Shown: piece by piece, positions 23,270 through 32,256 of the stretch
How the letters are laid out: every line of letters begins with the position of its first letter
Position numbering within the stretch: the first letter of the stretch is position 1
Origin: an uncultured Eggerthellaceae bacterium
GTDB taxonomy: Bacteria; Actinomycetota; Coriobacteriia; Coriobacteriales; Eggerthellaceae
Assembly (NCBI GenBank): GCA_958452575.1
Contig: CAUDUM010000008.1
Span: 1-64,000, forward strand
DNA: 64,000 nucleotides
Reading direction: 5' to 3'
Notes under the pieces: generated by a model
Database searches by the model: none
The model's input: the letters and a program-made list of their open reading frames with translations, nothing else
Told to the model about the DNA's origin: nothing
Program-made: the position numbers and the translations under genes

Positions 23270-25006
23270 ATGTCCATCAAAGAGAAATACGGGCTCACCG
23301 ACGAGGGCGTGCGCAACGTCAAGCTGGGAGCCGTGTGGACCGCGGTGTCGAACCTTGTGGTGTTCGCGGGCGTGGGCGCGCTCTTCCTGGCGATGGGCGC
23401 GTTCATGGATCACCTGACGGGCGGGGCGGCGCTGCCCGATGTCGTGCCGTACGCCATCGGACTTGCCGTGTTCGCCGTCGTGCTGTTCGTCACCGAGTAC
23501 TTCGCCTACTACTATCAGTACGGCGTCATTTACAAGGAGAGCGGACGTTTGCGCATCGGGCTTGCCGAGCGTCTGCGGAAGCTCCCGCTGTCGTTTTTCG
23601 GCAGGCGCGATCTGGCCGATCTTACCGAGACCATCATGGGCGACGTGAAGACCATCGAGCACGCCTACAGCCATGTGCTGCCCGAGCTCTACGGCGCCTA
23701 CATCATGCTGGGCGCGGCGGCGGTGGGGCTTGTCGCGTTCGACTGGCGGCTTGCGATCGCGGCGCTATGGAGCGCGCCGGTGGCGCTCGGGCTGCTGTTC
23801 GGCGCGCGCCGCGCGCTCCAGCCCATGATGCACGCCACCCGCATGAGGGGTCTCGCCATCTCCGAGGACATCCAGGAGGCGCTCGAATGCGTGCGCGAGG
23901 TGCGCGCGACCAACCAGGAGGAGCGCTACCTTGAGCACATCCGTGCCGACATCGATGCGGCGGAGCGTCAGGCGGCGAAATCCGAGATCGCGTGCGGCGT
24001 CTGCGTGAACGGCGCGCAGATCGTGCTGCGGCTGGGCATCGCCACCACCATCCTCGTCGGCTCGATGCTGGTGCTCGACGGGTCGTGCGGCTTCATGACG
24101 CTGTTCTGCTTCCTTTTGGTGGCGTCGCGCATCTACGCGCCGTTCGACCAGTGCCTCATGCTCATCGCGGAGCTGTTCTCGGCGAAGACCTCGGCTGCCC
24201 GCATGAAGGCCTTCTACGACGAGCCGCTGGCGGAGGGCGTGGAGGTCTTCGAGCCGTGCGGACATGACGTGGCCTTCGAGAACGTGGGCTTCTCGTACGG
24301 CGAGGGTGGGCCGAAGGTGCTCGACGGCGTGACGTTCACGGCCAAGGAGGGAGAGGTCACAGCGCTGGTGGGGCCTTCCGGATCGGGCAAGTCCACCTGT
24401 GCGCGCCTGGCTGCGAGGCTGTGGGACGCGACCGAGGGGCACGTGACGGTCGGCGGCGTGGACGTGGAAACGATCGATCCTGAGGTACTGCTGCGCGATT
24501 TCTCGGTGGTGTTCCAGGATGTGGTGCTCTTCGACGACACCGTGGCGGGAAACGTTCGCCTGGGCAAGCGTGGGGCGACCGACGAGGAGGTGCTCGTGGC
24601 GGCACGTGCGGCGAACTGCGACGGGTTCGTCTCCCGCATGCCGGAGGGCTACGACACCATGGTCGGCGAGAACGGCGCGCGTCTCTCCGGAGGCGAGCGC
24701 CAGCGCATCTCCATCGCTCGGGCGCTTTTGAAGGATGCGCCGATTGTGCTCTTGGACGAGGCGACGGCATCGCTCGACGTGGAGAACGAGACCGAGGTAC
24801 AAGGCGCGCTCAGTCGCCTGCTCGCCGGACGCACGGTGATCGTGATCGCGCACCGCATGCGCACCGTCATGGCCGCGGACAAGGTGGTCGTGCTCAACGG
24901 CGGCCGCGTGGCCGAGCAGGGCAGCCCGCAAGAGCTCATTGCGCAAGACGGCCTGTTTGCCCGCATGGTGCGCTTGCAGACCGAGAGCGCCGAGTGGGCG
25001 CTGTAG
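23270..25006 (+). CDS. ABC exporter half-transporter 2 (IrtB/YbtQ-like)
   Basis: This 578-residue partner has six membrane helices followed by an ATPase with Walker A GPSGSGKST, signature LSGGERQRISIARA and Walker B IVLLDEATASLDVENE. The ATG directly follows the TAG of the first half gene, and GAGGAGG lies inside the upstream coding end, so the pair is translationally coupled. Length and architecture are normal. It should form a heterodimer with the preceding product. A convergent terminator follows at 25061. Confidence 0.85.
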   Translation: MSIKEKYGLTDEGVRNVKLGAVWTAVSNLVVFAGVGALFLAMGAFMDHLTGGAALPDVVPYAIGLAVFAVVLFVTEYFAYYYQYGVIYKESGRLRIGLAERLRKLPLSFFGRRDLADLTETIMGDVKTIEHAYSHVLPELYGAYIMLGAAAVGLVAFDWRLAIAALWSAPVALGLLFGARRALQPMMHATRMRGLAISEDIQEALECVREVRATNQEERYLEHIRADIDAAERQAAKSEIACGVCVNGAQIVLRLGIATTILVGSMLVLDGSCGFMTLFCFLLVASRIYAPFDQCLMLIAELFSAKTSAARMKAFYDEPLAEGVEVFEPCGHDVAFENVGFSYGEGGPKVLDGVTFTAKEGEVTALVGPSGSGKSTCARLAARLWDATEGHVTVGGVDVETIDPEVLLRDFSVVFQDVVLFDDTVAGNVRLGKRGATDEEVLVAARAANCDGFVSRMPEGYDTMVGENGARLSGGERQRISIARALLKDAPIVLLDEATASLDVENETEVQGALSRLLAGRTVIVIAHRMRTVMAADKVVVLNGGRVAEQGSPQELIAQDGLFARMVRLQTESAEWAL

Positions 25007-25054
25007 GACTGCGCGCTTTCGATTACCTTGAAACCGGCTACCCAGAGAGGCTTG

Positions 25055-25089
25055 TAAAAAAGTAGGCCGCGATGCGCTCGCGGCCTACT
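25055..25089 (-). terminator. Intrinsic terminator of the asparagine-synthase-like gene
   Basis: AGTAGGCCGCGA (25061-25072) and its exact complement (25078-25089) form a 12-bp stem. On the minus strand it is followed by six Ts (25055-25060). It may also stop read-through from the ABC exporter. Confidence 0.8.
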
Positions 25090-25094
25090 GTAGC

Positions 25095-26681
25095 CTACTT
25101 CGCATCCTTGCCGAAGAACAGCTCGTACCAGCGGATGAACAGGTAGATCGTCCACACGTGGCGCCACAGCAGCGCCTTGTGGCGCGGGAACCAGATCGGA
25201 TGGCTCACGCGCGGCTTGCGGCCCAAGAACGCGTCGAGCAGCGCGCCGATCTCGTCCACGTTGAAGAATTCGGCTGCGGCTGCACTCGAGAACGCGCGCT
25301 CGATGTCGGCGTTGGCGGCGGGGTCGCGCAGCCACGAGCTCACCGGCACGGGGAAGCCCAGCTTCTTGCGGTACGCCACCTCCTGCGGCAGCACGCGCGA
25401 CGCCGCCTTGCGCAGAGCGACTTTGTTCCCTTCACCATCGCGCTTGAAGCGGGAGGGCATGCGCAGCGCCACATCGAGCATGCGCTTGTCCACAAACGGC
25501 ATGCGGATGTCCAGCCCCGTGCCGCGGGAGATCTTGGTGGAGTTGAACAGGATGCTGCCCTCAAAATAGCTGCGGAACTCGACGTAGAGCATCCAGGTGA
25601 GCGGGTCGTACTTGCGGCCTTCGGCGCCACGCTCCTTCATGAAGTCGCGCGTCGAGATCCGCGGGTTGTATTCCTTGAGATAGCGGCGCTCCTCGGAGGG
25701 GCTCATGATGTGGGTGGATCCGAAGTACACCGGATCGGGGCCGGCGGCGACGCGTTTGACGTTGCCGTAGACGCTGTAGCCGGCGAAGAACTCGTCGGCG
25801 CCCTCGCCCGAGAAGCACAGGGACGACTTCTCCGCGACCTTCTTGCAGCCGCAGTACAGCGACAGGCCCGCCACGTCTGCGGAGGGCTGCTCGTAGGCCA
25901 GCAGGAACTCGTCGACGTTGCCGAAGAAGTCCTCGGGCGTCACCGAGACCCCCTCGAATTCGCGGCCCAGGTAGGCTGCCGTTGCTCGGGCGTTCTCCTC
26001 CTCGCTGACCTGCTGGTCCTCGTAGGACACGCAGAAACCGCGGCGCGTGGGGCCCTTGGCCAGGATGTAGGAGGAATCCACGCCGCCCGAAAGGAAGCTG
26101 TCGGGCACCTCGCCCTCGTCGCAGATGTCGCGCATGGCGCCTTCCATGGCGGCCTCGATCTCATCGGCCCAATCGTCGAGGGTCTTCGACTCGTCGGGCT
26201 CGAAGGCCAGCTCCCAATAGCGGCCGAGCTCGAGTCCCTGCGCCCCGAAGCGGAGGAATCCGCCCGGCTCGAGCTTGCGCACGCCCTTGAACAGGGTGTC
26301 TTCGCCGGGGACGTAGGTGAACTCCAGGTAGAACGGGATCATGTCGCGGTTGAGCTCGCGCACGAAGCCAGGCTGGTCGAACAGGTCCTTTATCTCCAGT
26401 CCGTAGAGCAGGCGGCCGTCGGCGGTCTGGTAGTAGAAGAGGAGCTCCGCGCCGAAGGGATCGCGCGCACAGAACAGCTCGTCGGTCTCGGTGTCATGGA
26501 GCACGAAGGCGAACTGGCCGTTGAGGTGGTTGCCCATCTGGTCGCCCCATGCCTGCCGTGCGGCGATGAGCAGTTTCTCCTCACGCTTAGCGCGCGTGCA
26601 GCCGGCGATGTCGACCCCCAGCTCGGCGGCCAGCTCGTTGTGGTTGCGGATCAGCCCGGAATAGGCCTTCACTTCGATCAT
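25095..26681 (-). CDS. Asparagine synthase-family protein lacking the glutaminase cysteine
   Basis: This 528-residue protein is built like AsnB: an N-terminal Ntn-type domain (HLNGQFAFVLHD and ARDPFGAELLFY visible) and a C-terminal synthetase domain with the PP-loop SGGVDSSY near residue 220, FSGEGADEFFAGY, and the late RMPFVDKRMLD and RKKLGFPVP blocks. Glutamine-using members start Met-Cys-Gly. Here ATG 26681 gives MIEVKAYSG and no in-frame Cys start exists, so amide transfer from glutamine is unlikely. It may use ammonia or form an amide on a peptide or small molecule. It ends convergently with the ABC exporter operon; a role in making the exported compound is possible but unproven. Confidence 0.8.
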   Translation of the reverse strand: MIEVKAYSGLIRNHNELAAELGVDIAGCTRAKREEKLLIAARQAWGDQMGNHLNGQFAFVLHDTETDELFCARDPFGAELLFYYQTADGRLLYGLEIKDLFDQPGFVRELNRDMIPFYLEFTYVPGEDTLFKGVRKLEPGGFLRFGAQGLELGRYWELAFEPDESKTLDDWADEIEAAMEGAMRDICDEGEVPDSFLSGGVDSSYILAKGPTRRGFCVSYEDQQVSEEENARATAAYLGREFEGVSVTPEDFFGNVDEFLLAYEQPSADVAGLSLYCGCKKVAEKSSLCFSGEGADEFFAGYSVYGNVKRVAAGPDPVYFGSTHIMSPSEERRYLKEYNPRISTRDFMKERGAEGRKYDPLTWMLYVEFRSYFEGSILFNSTKISRGTGLDIRMPFVDKRMLDVALRMPSRFKRDGEGNKVALRKAASRVLPQEVAYRKKLGFPVPVSSWLRDPAANADIERAFSSAAAAEFFNVDEIGALLDAFLGRKPRVSHPIWFPRHKALLWRHVWTIYLFIRWYELFFGKDAK

Positions 26682-26832
26682 GCGATCATCCTTCGTTCGC
26701 GTTGGGTTTCGAAAAACGGTTGCCATCATACACTACCCGCATGAACGTTTTGTTTCGACGGCCTGCACCTCACCGAGATATCCAAATTGCGTCCACGCAA
26801 GCCAAACCGGCAGGTCATCGCATCAGAGCGTG

Positions 26833-26892
26833 AAAGGGGGCGGTCGCTTTTCCCTATTTCGTCGATACGAGAAAGCGACCGCCCCCTTTTTC
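26833..26892. terminator. 18-bp stem-loop terminator
   Basis: AAAGGGGGCGGTCGCTTT (26833-26850) and its exact complement (26872-26889) enclose a 21-nt loop and are followed by more Ts on the plus strand. It sits downstream of the small minus-strand gene at 26956 and probably ends it. Confidence 0.75.
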
Positions 26893-26955
26893 AAGCCGAG
26901 GCGCCCGGAACGGGTCCGGGCGCCTCGGGGGAACAGTGGAGTGCGATGCTCCGCG

Positions 26956-27318
26956 CTACAGCTCGATGCGGCCGAATTTGGCCAGGATCTCGGTCGCGGC
27001 GGTGCAAGCGGGGCAGTCGCACCACTTGGCACCCGCCTCCTTGCGCTTAAGCTGTGCGGCGAGTCCTGCGGCGGCGGCTTCCTCGCCGAGGATCTCCTTG
27101 GCGGGGCCTTCCAAAAATGCGATCACGCCTTCGATCGTGTTGGGACGTCCCTCCAGGAAGTCGACGAGCTTGGCGGTCTCGGCGTCCGCACAGGCGGGAT
27201 CGGCTTCGACGGCCTCCTTCCAGTCGAGGGCGGCGTCCTTGGTCGCCTGCTTGCTGGAGTCGGCGGTCGCGAGGATGTCGGCGCGCTCGGCAACGAAGTC
27301 GAACAGTTCTTTGTCCAT
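26956..27318 (-). CDS. Conserved small acidic protein with CDCPAC motif (often mislabelled Hsp90)
   Basis: This 120-residue acidic protein begins MDKELFDFVAER behind AAGGAGG and ends with AGAKWCDCPACTAATEILAKFG. Similar proteins from gut anaerobes are, from memory, labelled molecular chaperone Hsp90, but no GHKL ATPase motif is present, so I do not use that name. The three-Cys CDCPAC cluster could bind metal or be redox active. Helices dominate the rest. It stands alone with its own terminator. Function unknown. Confidence 0.7.
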   Translation of the reverse strand: MDKELFDFVAERADILATADSSKQATKDAALDWKEAVEADPACADAETAKLVDFLEGRPNTIEGVIAFLEGPAKEILGEEAAAAGLAAQLKRKEAGAKWCDCPACTAATEILAKFGRIEL

Positions 27319-27435
27319 GGGTGATCCTCCTTGATCGAAGTTGCACTGGCTACTGCACATGATATGCGATCGGCGATGGTCGTGCTGGAAGGCGTCAGCT
27401 AGTTTTCCTTGTCCCCCGCGCGTTCTTTGCCGGGT

Positions 27436-27918
27436 TTACGCTGGTCGCTGGAGGTGATCTTGATCGCGGGCGTTGGCGGCAAGGCCGGCGAGGACCTGGG
27501 GCGTTTTCAGGAACGACCGGGGCAGCAGCGCCGAGAGTCCGGACGCGGCTCCGATGCAGCCGAAGGCGACCATCCGGTTGGATCCGCGGTAAAGCAGCGG
27601 GATGAGACCGAGCACCGAGGGGATCATGAAGCTGGCGCCGAACCCCACCAACACGCGTCCCACCCAGATGAACATGGTCATGTTGGGTGCGAACGCCAGG
27701 GCGATCTCTCCGATGGCGCACAGCAGGATGCCGATGCGGAAGGTCCTCTTCCACCCGATGATCGTGCCCATAAGGCCTCCCGCGATCATGAACGCGCCTC
27801 CGACGAGCGGATAGACCATGTTGGCGAGCTGGATTTCGGAGGTGGTGGCATGGAGCTCTTGGGTGAGCGCCGTGGCGGAAAGCGACAGGGCGCCGTTGTC
27901 GCCGGCCGCTCCCATCTG
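27436..27918 (-). pseudogene. Truncated MFS drug/proton antiporter remnant
   Basis: The frame carries about four to five helices of a 12-14 helix MFS protein: ATTSEIQLANMVYPLVGGAFMI, GGLMGTIIGWKRTFRIGILL (motif A region) and WVGRVLVGFGASFMIPSVLGL. Upstream of the Met/Gly-rich start the frame continues into the neighbouring hydrolase gene, and after ASGLSALLP it ends in an unrelated tail (RSFLKTPQVLAGL). At ~160 usable residues against ~450 expected, it lacks the N-terminal start and the whole second half. I judge it a decayed gene. Confidence 0.7.
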
Positions 27919-28006
27919 CGCCGCGAACGGATCCCCGTGCGGGAAGGGATCCGTTCCGGCTTCTTTTCGCGAAGCTCGTGTTTGAAGGGCGATCGCCTTT
28001 GCCGGG

Positions 28007-28972
28007 TTACGCGGCAGGCGGAACGAAGACAGGCTCGTTTCCGGCAAGGTCGACGGAAGCGATCGGATAGGGGCGGATGCTCGGGTCGTCGTACGTCGCG
28101 TGGTAGTAGGTCATGGTCGCGGGGGAGAAGCAGCTCGTGTAGAGGGTCTTCTCGTGCGAGCCGTCTGCCATCTTGGCGGCGCCTTCCGGAACCGCGACAC
28201 AGCCGAGCGTGCGGAACAAGCGCGTCACGTTTGCCGCCTCACCTGCCTGCGTGGGGTAATGGCTGTTGACGAACGCGGCTTTGACAAAACGGGAAGGTCC
28301 GCTGTAATCGCCGGGGATGCCCTGCATGCCCAGCCCCGAACCGAACGGGGTCAGCTCGGCTGCGCCCCACGTCGCAGCATAGGGGTCTTCATCGGTGAGC
28401 GCGAGATAGTTGCGCAGATTGGTGCGCTGCCAGCCGAAATCGGGCTCGTTAGTAAGGACGTCGACGTCGTTTTCCCAGATGCGCATGCCGCCCTGCATGC
28501 ACTCGACCACGATGCTCCCTGTTTTGTCGCCGATGATCCAGTGGAGATTCGCGACGGGGAGGTGCTCGTTGACGGGTTTGGCGACCACGGTCACCGACTT
28601 GAGCGCAGCGCGAATCTCGTCGAGGTTGGAGAAGGTGCGGGCGATCCAGAAGGGAAACTCGTAGGCGGCCACGTTGATGGCTTCCGCCTGGGGCTCGGTT
28701 GCATACTGCGCACTGTGGGGGAAGTTGAGGCCCGCGACGGCGAGCCCTGCGTCGTTGCCGCAGTCGAAGTACAGGGGGATTCCGCCGACGACGATGCCCA
28801 TGCCGATGACGGCATGCCCGATGGCGGGATCATCGGCGCGCTCGAACGCGGGCGGGATCTTGGCGGCGGGGGGAGTGGCGACGACGCGCTCCCCGTAGCC
28901 TTGCGTCCAATCGAGGTTCCTACCGAAGTACATCGCGCCCTTGGCGTCGACGAAACGGATTCCAGTGCACAT
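28007..28972 (-). CDS. bsh: Choloylglycine hydrolase family protein, probable bile salt hydrolase
   Basis: This 321-residue Ntn hydrolase starts MCTGIRF at ATG 28972 behind AAAGGAG, so removal of Met exposes catalytic Cys2. Arg18 and Asp21 (GRNLDW), Asn175 (LTNEPDF) and Arg228 (SGPSRF) fall at the canonical bile salt hydrolase positions. AGLNFP near residues 80-85 carries the Asn that favours bile salt over penicillin V hydrolases. The expected reaction is removal of glycine or taurine from conjugated bile salts in the cytoplasm. No signal peptide is seen. The gene is monocistronic; its 3' end overlaps the frame of the decayed MFS gene. Penicillin V acylase activity is the alternative. Confidence 0.88.
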   Translation of the reverse strand: MCTGIRFVDAKGAMYFGRNLDWTQGYGERVVATPPAAKIPPAFERADDPAIGHAVIGMGIVVGGIPLYFDCGNDAGLAVAGLNFPHSAQYATEPQAEAINVAAYEFPFWIARTFSNLDEIRAALKSVTVVAKPVNEHLPVANLHWIIGDKTGSIVVECMQGGMRIWENDVDVLTNEPDFGWQRTNLRNYLALTDEDPYAATWGAAELTPFGSGLGMQGIPGDYSGPSRFVKAAFVNSHYPTQAGEAANVTRLFRTLGCVAVPEGAAKMADGSHEKTLYTSCFSPATMTYYHATYDDPSIRPYPIASVDLAGNEPVFVPPAA

Positions 28973-29091
28973 ACGATCTCCTTTCGCCCGAGCGTTTCCC
29001 GAGCATATGCCGAAGCTGCCTCCATCGCATCCGGAGAGCCGTAGGCGCGAGCTCAAAACCCATGGTTTCGGTAGCGATTCACTAGGCGAAG

Positions 29092-29119
29092 ATTATAGGC
29101 TCGATTCGCGGGTTTGGAA
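29092..29119 (-). promoter_or_regulatory. Candidate promoter of the bile salt hydrolase-like gene
   Basis: A perfect TATAAT (29092-29097, minus strand) lies ~120 bp upstream of the start, with a weak TTCCAA at 29114-29119 after 16 bp. The rest of 28973-29263 holds no gene I can support. Confidence 0.45.
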
Positions 29120-29263
29120 GCGTTGGCAACGTTACGGTACGGTGACCGATTTGCCCAGATGGGAGATAGGATATCGCTATCATCCGAAGGCAACGGTTCG
29201 GTGCCAAAGCGGTTTCACGCAGCACAGGGGAGCGGATATCTGCATGAGACGGCTCGCTATGGA

Positions 29264-29306
29264 AAAGCCTCCCATCCCTGCAAGCGCTTATGGGATGGGA
29301 GGCTTT
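29264..29306 (-). terminator. Terminator of the OxlT-like MFS gene
   Basis: AAAGCCTCCCATCCC (29264-29278) and its exact complement (29292-29306) form a 15-bp stem, followed on the minus strand by a short T-run. It lies 79 bp after the MFS stop. Confidence 0.75.
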
Positions 29307-29384
29307 CGGCGAGAACGCTTGGTCCCCGCCCTTCGACCAATGCGCCGAAGCGTCTCGGCGTCGCCCCTAAACGGGGCGGTTCAC

Positions 29385-30608
29385 CTACGCCTTCTTCGGC
29401 TTGGTGATGCGGGAGTGGATGATGCTCGTCAGCAACGCGACGCCGCCGAAGACGGTCAGCGCGATGTAGACGGCGGGGCTGGCACCTGCGCATGCGCTCG
29501 ACACGGCCTGCTGGAAGGCTGAGCCGCCGGCGATGTCGGTGTTGACGATGGCCAGGTGGCGCGGATAGCGTGCGTTGCCGTAGCGCTCGCGGGCGAACCC
29601 GGCGGCAAGCGGCGCCACGCTGCCGTATGCTACGACCAGCACCAGGCAGCCGACGATGTACACCACGCTGGCACCCGTTTGGAAGGACGTCGCGAGCATC
29701 GCGAGGCCCACAAACCCGATGCCGCCCACAAGGATCATGCATTTGCGCAGGCCGAGCTTGTCGTAGACGACGCCCATGGAGAAGCCCGAGAACCCGTTCA
29801 CGATGGGGATGATGCCCGTCAGCGTCGCTGCGAACGTTTCGGCGACGCCCAGCTCGACAGCGCCCTGCATGGACGTGCCGATCATGGTGAGGCCGGCGCC
29901 CAAGATGATGATCGCCCACAGGTAGTAGGTGTAGAACGCGGGGTCCTTGAAAAGATGGCGCTGGTCCGCCTCGGCGTCCGGGGCCGTTTTGGTCTTTTTC
30001 GCCGTGACGCCCAGAATATCGGCGATGTTCTCGGGCGCGCGCTTCAACAGCAGCGACAGCAGCACCATGACGACGCCGGCGGTCACCGCGACGACGGCGA
30101 ACGCGACGGTGATGCCCGCCGTGCCGATGATGCCGCGCGTGAGCGTGCCCAGCGTGATGGAGCCCAGTCCGAAGCCGGCGAACATGACGCCGGATGCGAA
30201 TCCCGACTTGTCGGGGAACCAAGGGGTGATCGACGCGATGGTGACGTTGTAGCCCAGTCCAGTGCCGCAGCCGATCAGGACGCCGTAGCAGATCCAAAGC
30301 GCCCAGATGCCCTGAGGCGCGAGCAGCGCCGTGCCGCCGAAGCCGCAGACCAGCAGGCACGCCGCCAGCAGGATGGCGCCCCTGAGGCCCAGGGTTTTGA
30401 GCACCTTCACGCCGATGAGGCCGCCCACGCAGAACGCCATCATGCAGAACGTGAAGGTCATCTTGACCGCCGACATCTCCCAGCCGTAGATCTCGGCGAG
30501 CGGCGTGGCGAACAGCGACCAGCCGTACACCAGACCCAGCACCAGAAACGAGATCGCCGATGCGAACAGATAGACGTACCGTTTGCGCTTGATTGCATTC
30601 AGATCCAT
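29385..30608 (-). CDS. MFS transporter of the OxlT (oxalate/formate antiporter) family
   Basis: This 407-residue protein has 12 predicted membrane helices. YLFASAISFLVLGLVYGWSLFATPLAE, GCGTGLGYNVTIASITPWFPDKSGFASG and the central GVTAKK loop are typical of OxlT-like carriers, which exchange small carboxylates. The start is ATG 30608 (MDLNAIKRK) with AGGGGA upstream; the longer frame from 30650 is not needed. It is divergent from a LysR regulator with a palindrome between them, so it is the likely LysR target. The substrate is not predictable. Confidence 0.85.
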   Translation of the reverse strand: MDLNAIKRKRYVYLFASAISFLVLGLVYGWSLFATPLAEIYGWEMSAVKMTFTFCMMAFCVGGLIGVKVLKTLGLRGAILLAACLLVCGFGGTALLAPQGIWALWICYGVLIGCGTGLGYNVTIASITPWFPDKSGFASGVMFAGFGLGSITLGTLTRGIIGTAGITVAFAVVAVTAGVVMVLLSLLLKRAPENIADILGVTAKKTKTAPDAEADQRHLFKDPAFYTYYLWAIIILGAGLTMIGTSMQGAVELGVAETFAATLTGIIPIVNGFSGFSMGVVYDKLGLRKCMILVGGIGFVGLAMLATSFQTGASVVYIVGCLVLVVAYGSVAPLAAGFARERYGNARYPRHLAIVNTDIAGGSAFQQAVSSACAGASPAVYIALTVFGGVALLTSIIHSRITKPKKA

Positions 30609-30652
30609 GATGCTCCCCTTTTGCGGTATCCCCTCTGCTTTCGCGTACAACC

Positions 30653-30670
30653 TTATAGTAGTTGCTATAA
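30653..30670. promoter_or_regulatory. LysR-type palindrome between MFS and lysR genes
   Basis: TTATAG (30653-30658) and CTATAA (30665-30670) form a perfect inverted repeat with a 6-bp centre, in the AT-rich middle of the 128-bp divergent region. Confidence 0.55.
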
Positions 30671-30736
30671 TCCACAGTTAACCGAGTTATTTCCTATGGC
30701 TGTGTAAGGTTTTGACCTGACGCAAGGGGGCTGTCC

Positions 30737-31627
30737 ATGTACTCGCGCCATATCGAGTCCTTCATCGAGACGGCAAAGGCGGGAAGCTTCACCAAAGCCG
30801 CCCGGGCGCTCTATATCGCGCCGTCATCCCTCATCCAGCAGATCGACCTCCTTGAACAGCGGTTGGGCATCGTCTTGTTCGAGCGCGGAAACCGCGGGGT
30901 CAAGCTCACCGAGGCGGGCGAGTCGCTGTATCGGGATGCCGTCGAGATCGTGCGGCGCTCCGACGAGGCGGTGGCGCGCGCGCGGCTCATTCAGCGAGGG
31001 GAGAGCTCCGTTCGCGTGGCGACGTCGCTGCTGATGAAATGCCGCATGCTTCCCGGCATTTGGTCGCGTATGATCGAGGAGGCGCCGGGCACCCGCATCG
31101 ACATCATCTCGCTTGAGAGCGCCGGGGTGGAGCCGGGCAACTATCTGCGCGGCCTCGGCGTGTCCTACGATGTCATGGAGGGGCTCTATTTGTCGGAGCT
31201 CTATCGGGACAGGTGCCTGTTTTTGGAACTGGCGCGCGTGAATCTGTGCGTGGCGATGCCGCGGACGATGGAGGCGTCAAGCGCCAAAGTGGTCGATGCC
31301 GAGATGCTGCGCGACCTTGACCTGGTCATGATGCAGTCGGGGGTGTCGGAGGATTACGACGCGGCGCATCAGTACCTGACCGCGTTGGGCGCCAACCGCA
31401 TCACCGAGGTCCCGTTCTACACGATGGAGCTGTTCGTGGATTGCGAGGTCAACAAGCGCGCCATCGTGACGATCGACATCTGGGAGGATGTGCACCCCAG
31501 TCTCGCCTGCATCCCTTTGGCCGAACCGTACGGCATGCCCTACGGCCTGATCTTCTCCAAGCACCCGAGCGCCCAGGCGATGAAGCTGCACGAAGCGGCA
31601 AAGCGGATGGTCTCGCAGGGGGCATGA
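30737..31627 (+). CDS. LysR-family transcriptional regulator
   Basis: This 296-residue protein has the N-terminal winged helix (FIETAKAGSFTKAARALYIAPSSLIQQIDLLEQRLGIVLFER, residues ~9-51) and a C-terminal periplasmic-binding-protein-like effector domain. The start at ATG 30737 has AAGGGGG upstream. It is divergent from the OxlT-like transporter gene. Effector unknown, probably the transported carboxylate. The downstream neighbour on the other strand is a truncated dehydrogenase. Confidence 0.87.
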   Translation: MYSRHIESFIETAKAGSFTKAARALYIAPSSLIQQIDLLEQRLGIVLFERGNRGVKLTEAGESLYRDAVEIVRRSDEAVARARLIQRGESSVRVATSLLMKCRMLPGIWSRMIEEAPGTRIDIISLESAGVEPGNYLRGLGVSYDVMEGLYLSELYRDRCLFLELARVNLCVAMPRTMEASSAKVVDAEMLRDLDLVMMQSGVSEDYDAAHQYLTALGANRITEVPFYTMELFVDCEVNKRAIVTIDIWEDVHPSLACIPLAEPYGMPYGLIFSKHPSAQAMKLHEAAKRMVSQGA

Positions 31628-31671
31628 GGAGGGCTGACGGAAGGTCGTCCGTCGGGTTTTCATCGGCGAGC

Positions 31672-32172
31672 TTATTCTGCGAGCTTACTCCCAAGGCGTG
31701 CACCCCACCATCCGGTGGCGAGGATGTCGCCCAGGAACAGGGCGTCCTCGTCGGAGACGGAGTCGGGAATACGCGTAAACGCGTTGTCCGCGAAGGGGAT
31801 GCGCACGAACTCCGCCTGGCATCCGTCGATGCGGCAGCCCAGCTCCCAACCGCCGTGCTCGCAGTTGTTCACCCAACCGCGCTGGCAGAAGAAGCACGTG
31901 CCGCAGAACGTCTCGCAATTCACCGCCACGCGGTCGCCGGGCGCGAAGCGGACGACGTCCGCGCCAACTTCCTCCACCACGCCCACAAACTCGTGCCCCA
32001 GCACCGTGTCGGGCAGCGCGCGCGGCACCGCGCCGCGCATGATGTGCAGATCGCTCGTGCAGATGGTCGAGCGCGTCACGCGCACGATGGCGTCGGCGGG
32101 CAGCTGCAGCGTGGGGCGAGGGCGCTCTTGCAGCGAGATGTTGCCGTTTCCATCGTGCACCAGTGCTTTCAT
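31672..32172 (-). pseudogene. Truncated zinc-type alcohol dehydrogenase
   Basis: The gene starts normally at ATG 32172 (MKALVHDGNG, GGATCC upstream) and encodes the catalytic GroES-like half: STICTSDLHI with catalytic Cys, VLGHEFVGVVEEVG with the zinc His/Glu, and the structural zinc Cys cluster ETFCGTCFFCQRGWVNNC. It stops after ~166 residues, at DILATGWWGARLGSKLAE, just where the NAD-binding Rossmann fold should start. Full-length relatives have ~350 residues. An enzyme without the cofactor domain would not work, so I treat it as a decayed gene. Confidence 0.75.
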
Positions 32173-32256
32173 GGGGATCCTTTCGCATGGGGGTTTCGTC
32201 CATGGTAGCACGGGGCCGGGCGGGGCGGGCTTTTGCAACCGGGCTTGGTGGAGGAG

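Noticed and set aside
21386..23674. 762-codon minus-strand frame opposite the ABC exporter
   Set aside because: Anti-sense of two clear ATPase genes; composition typical of a GC shadow.
26956..27318. Hsp90 label for the small CDCPAC protein
   Set aside because: No GHKL ATPase motif and only 120 residues; the common label appears to be a propagated misannotation.
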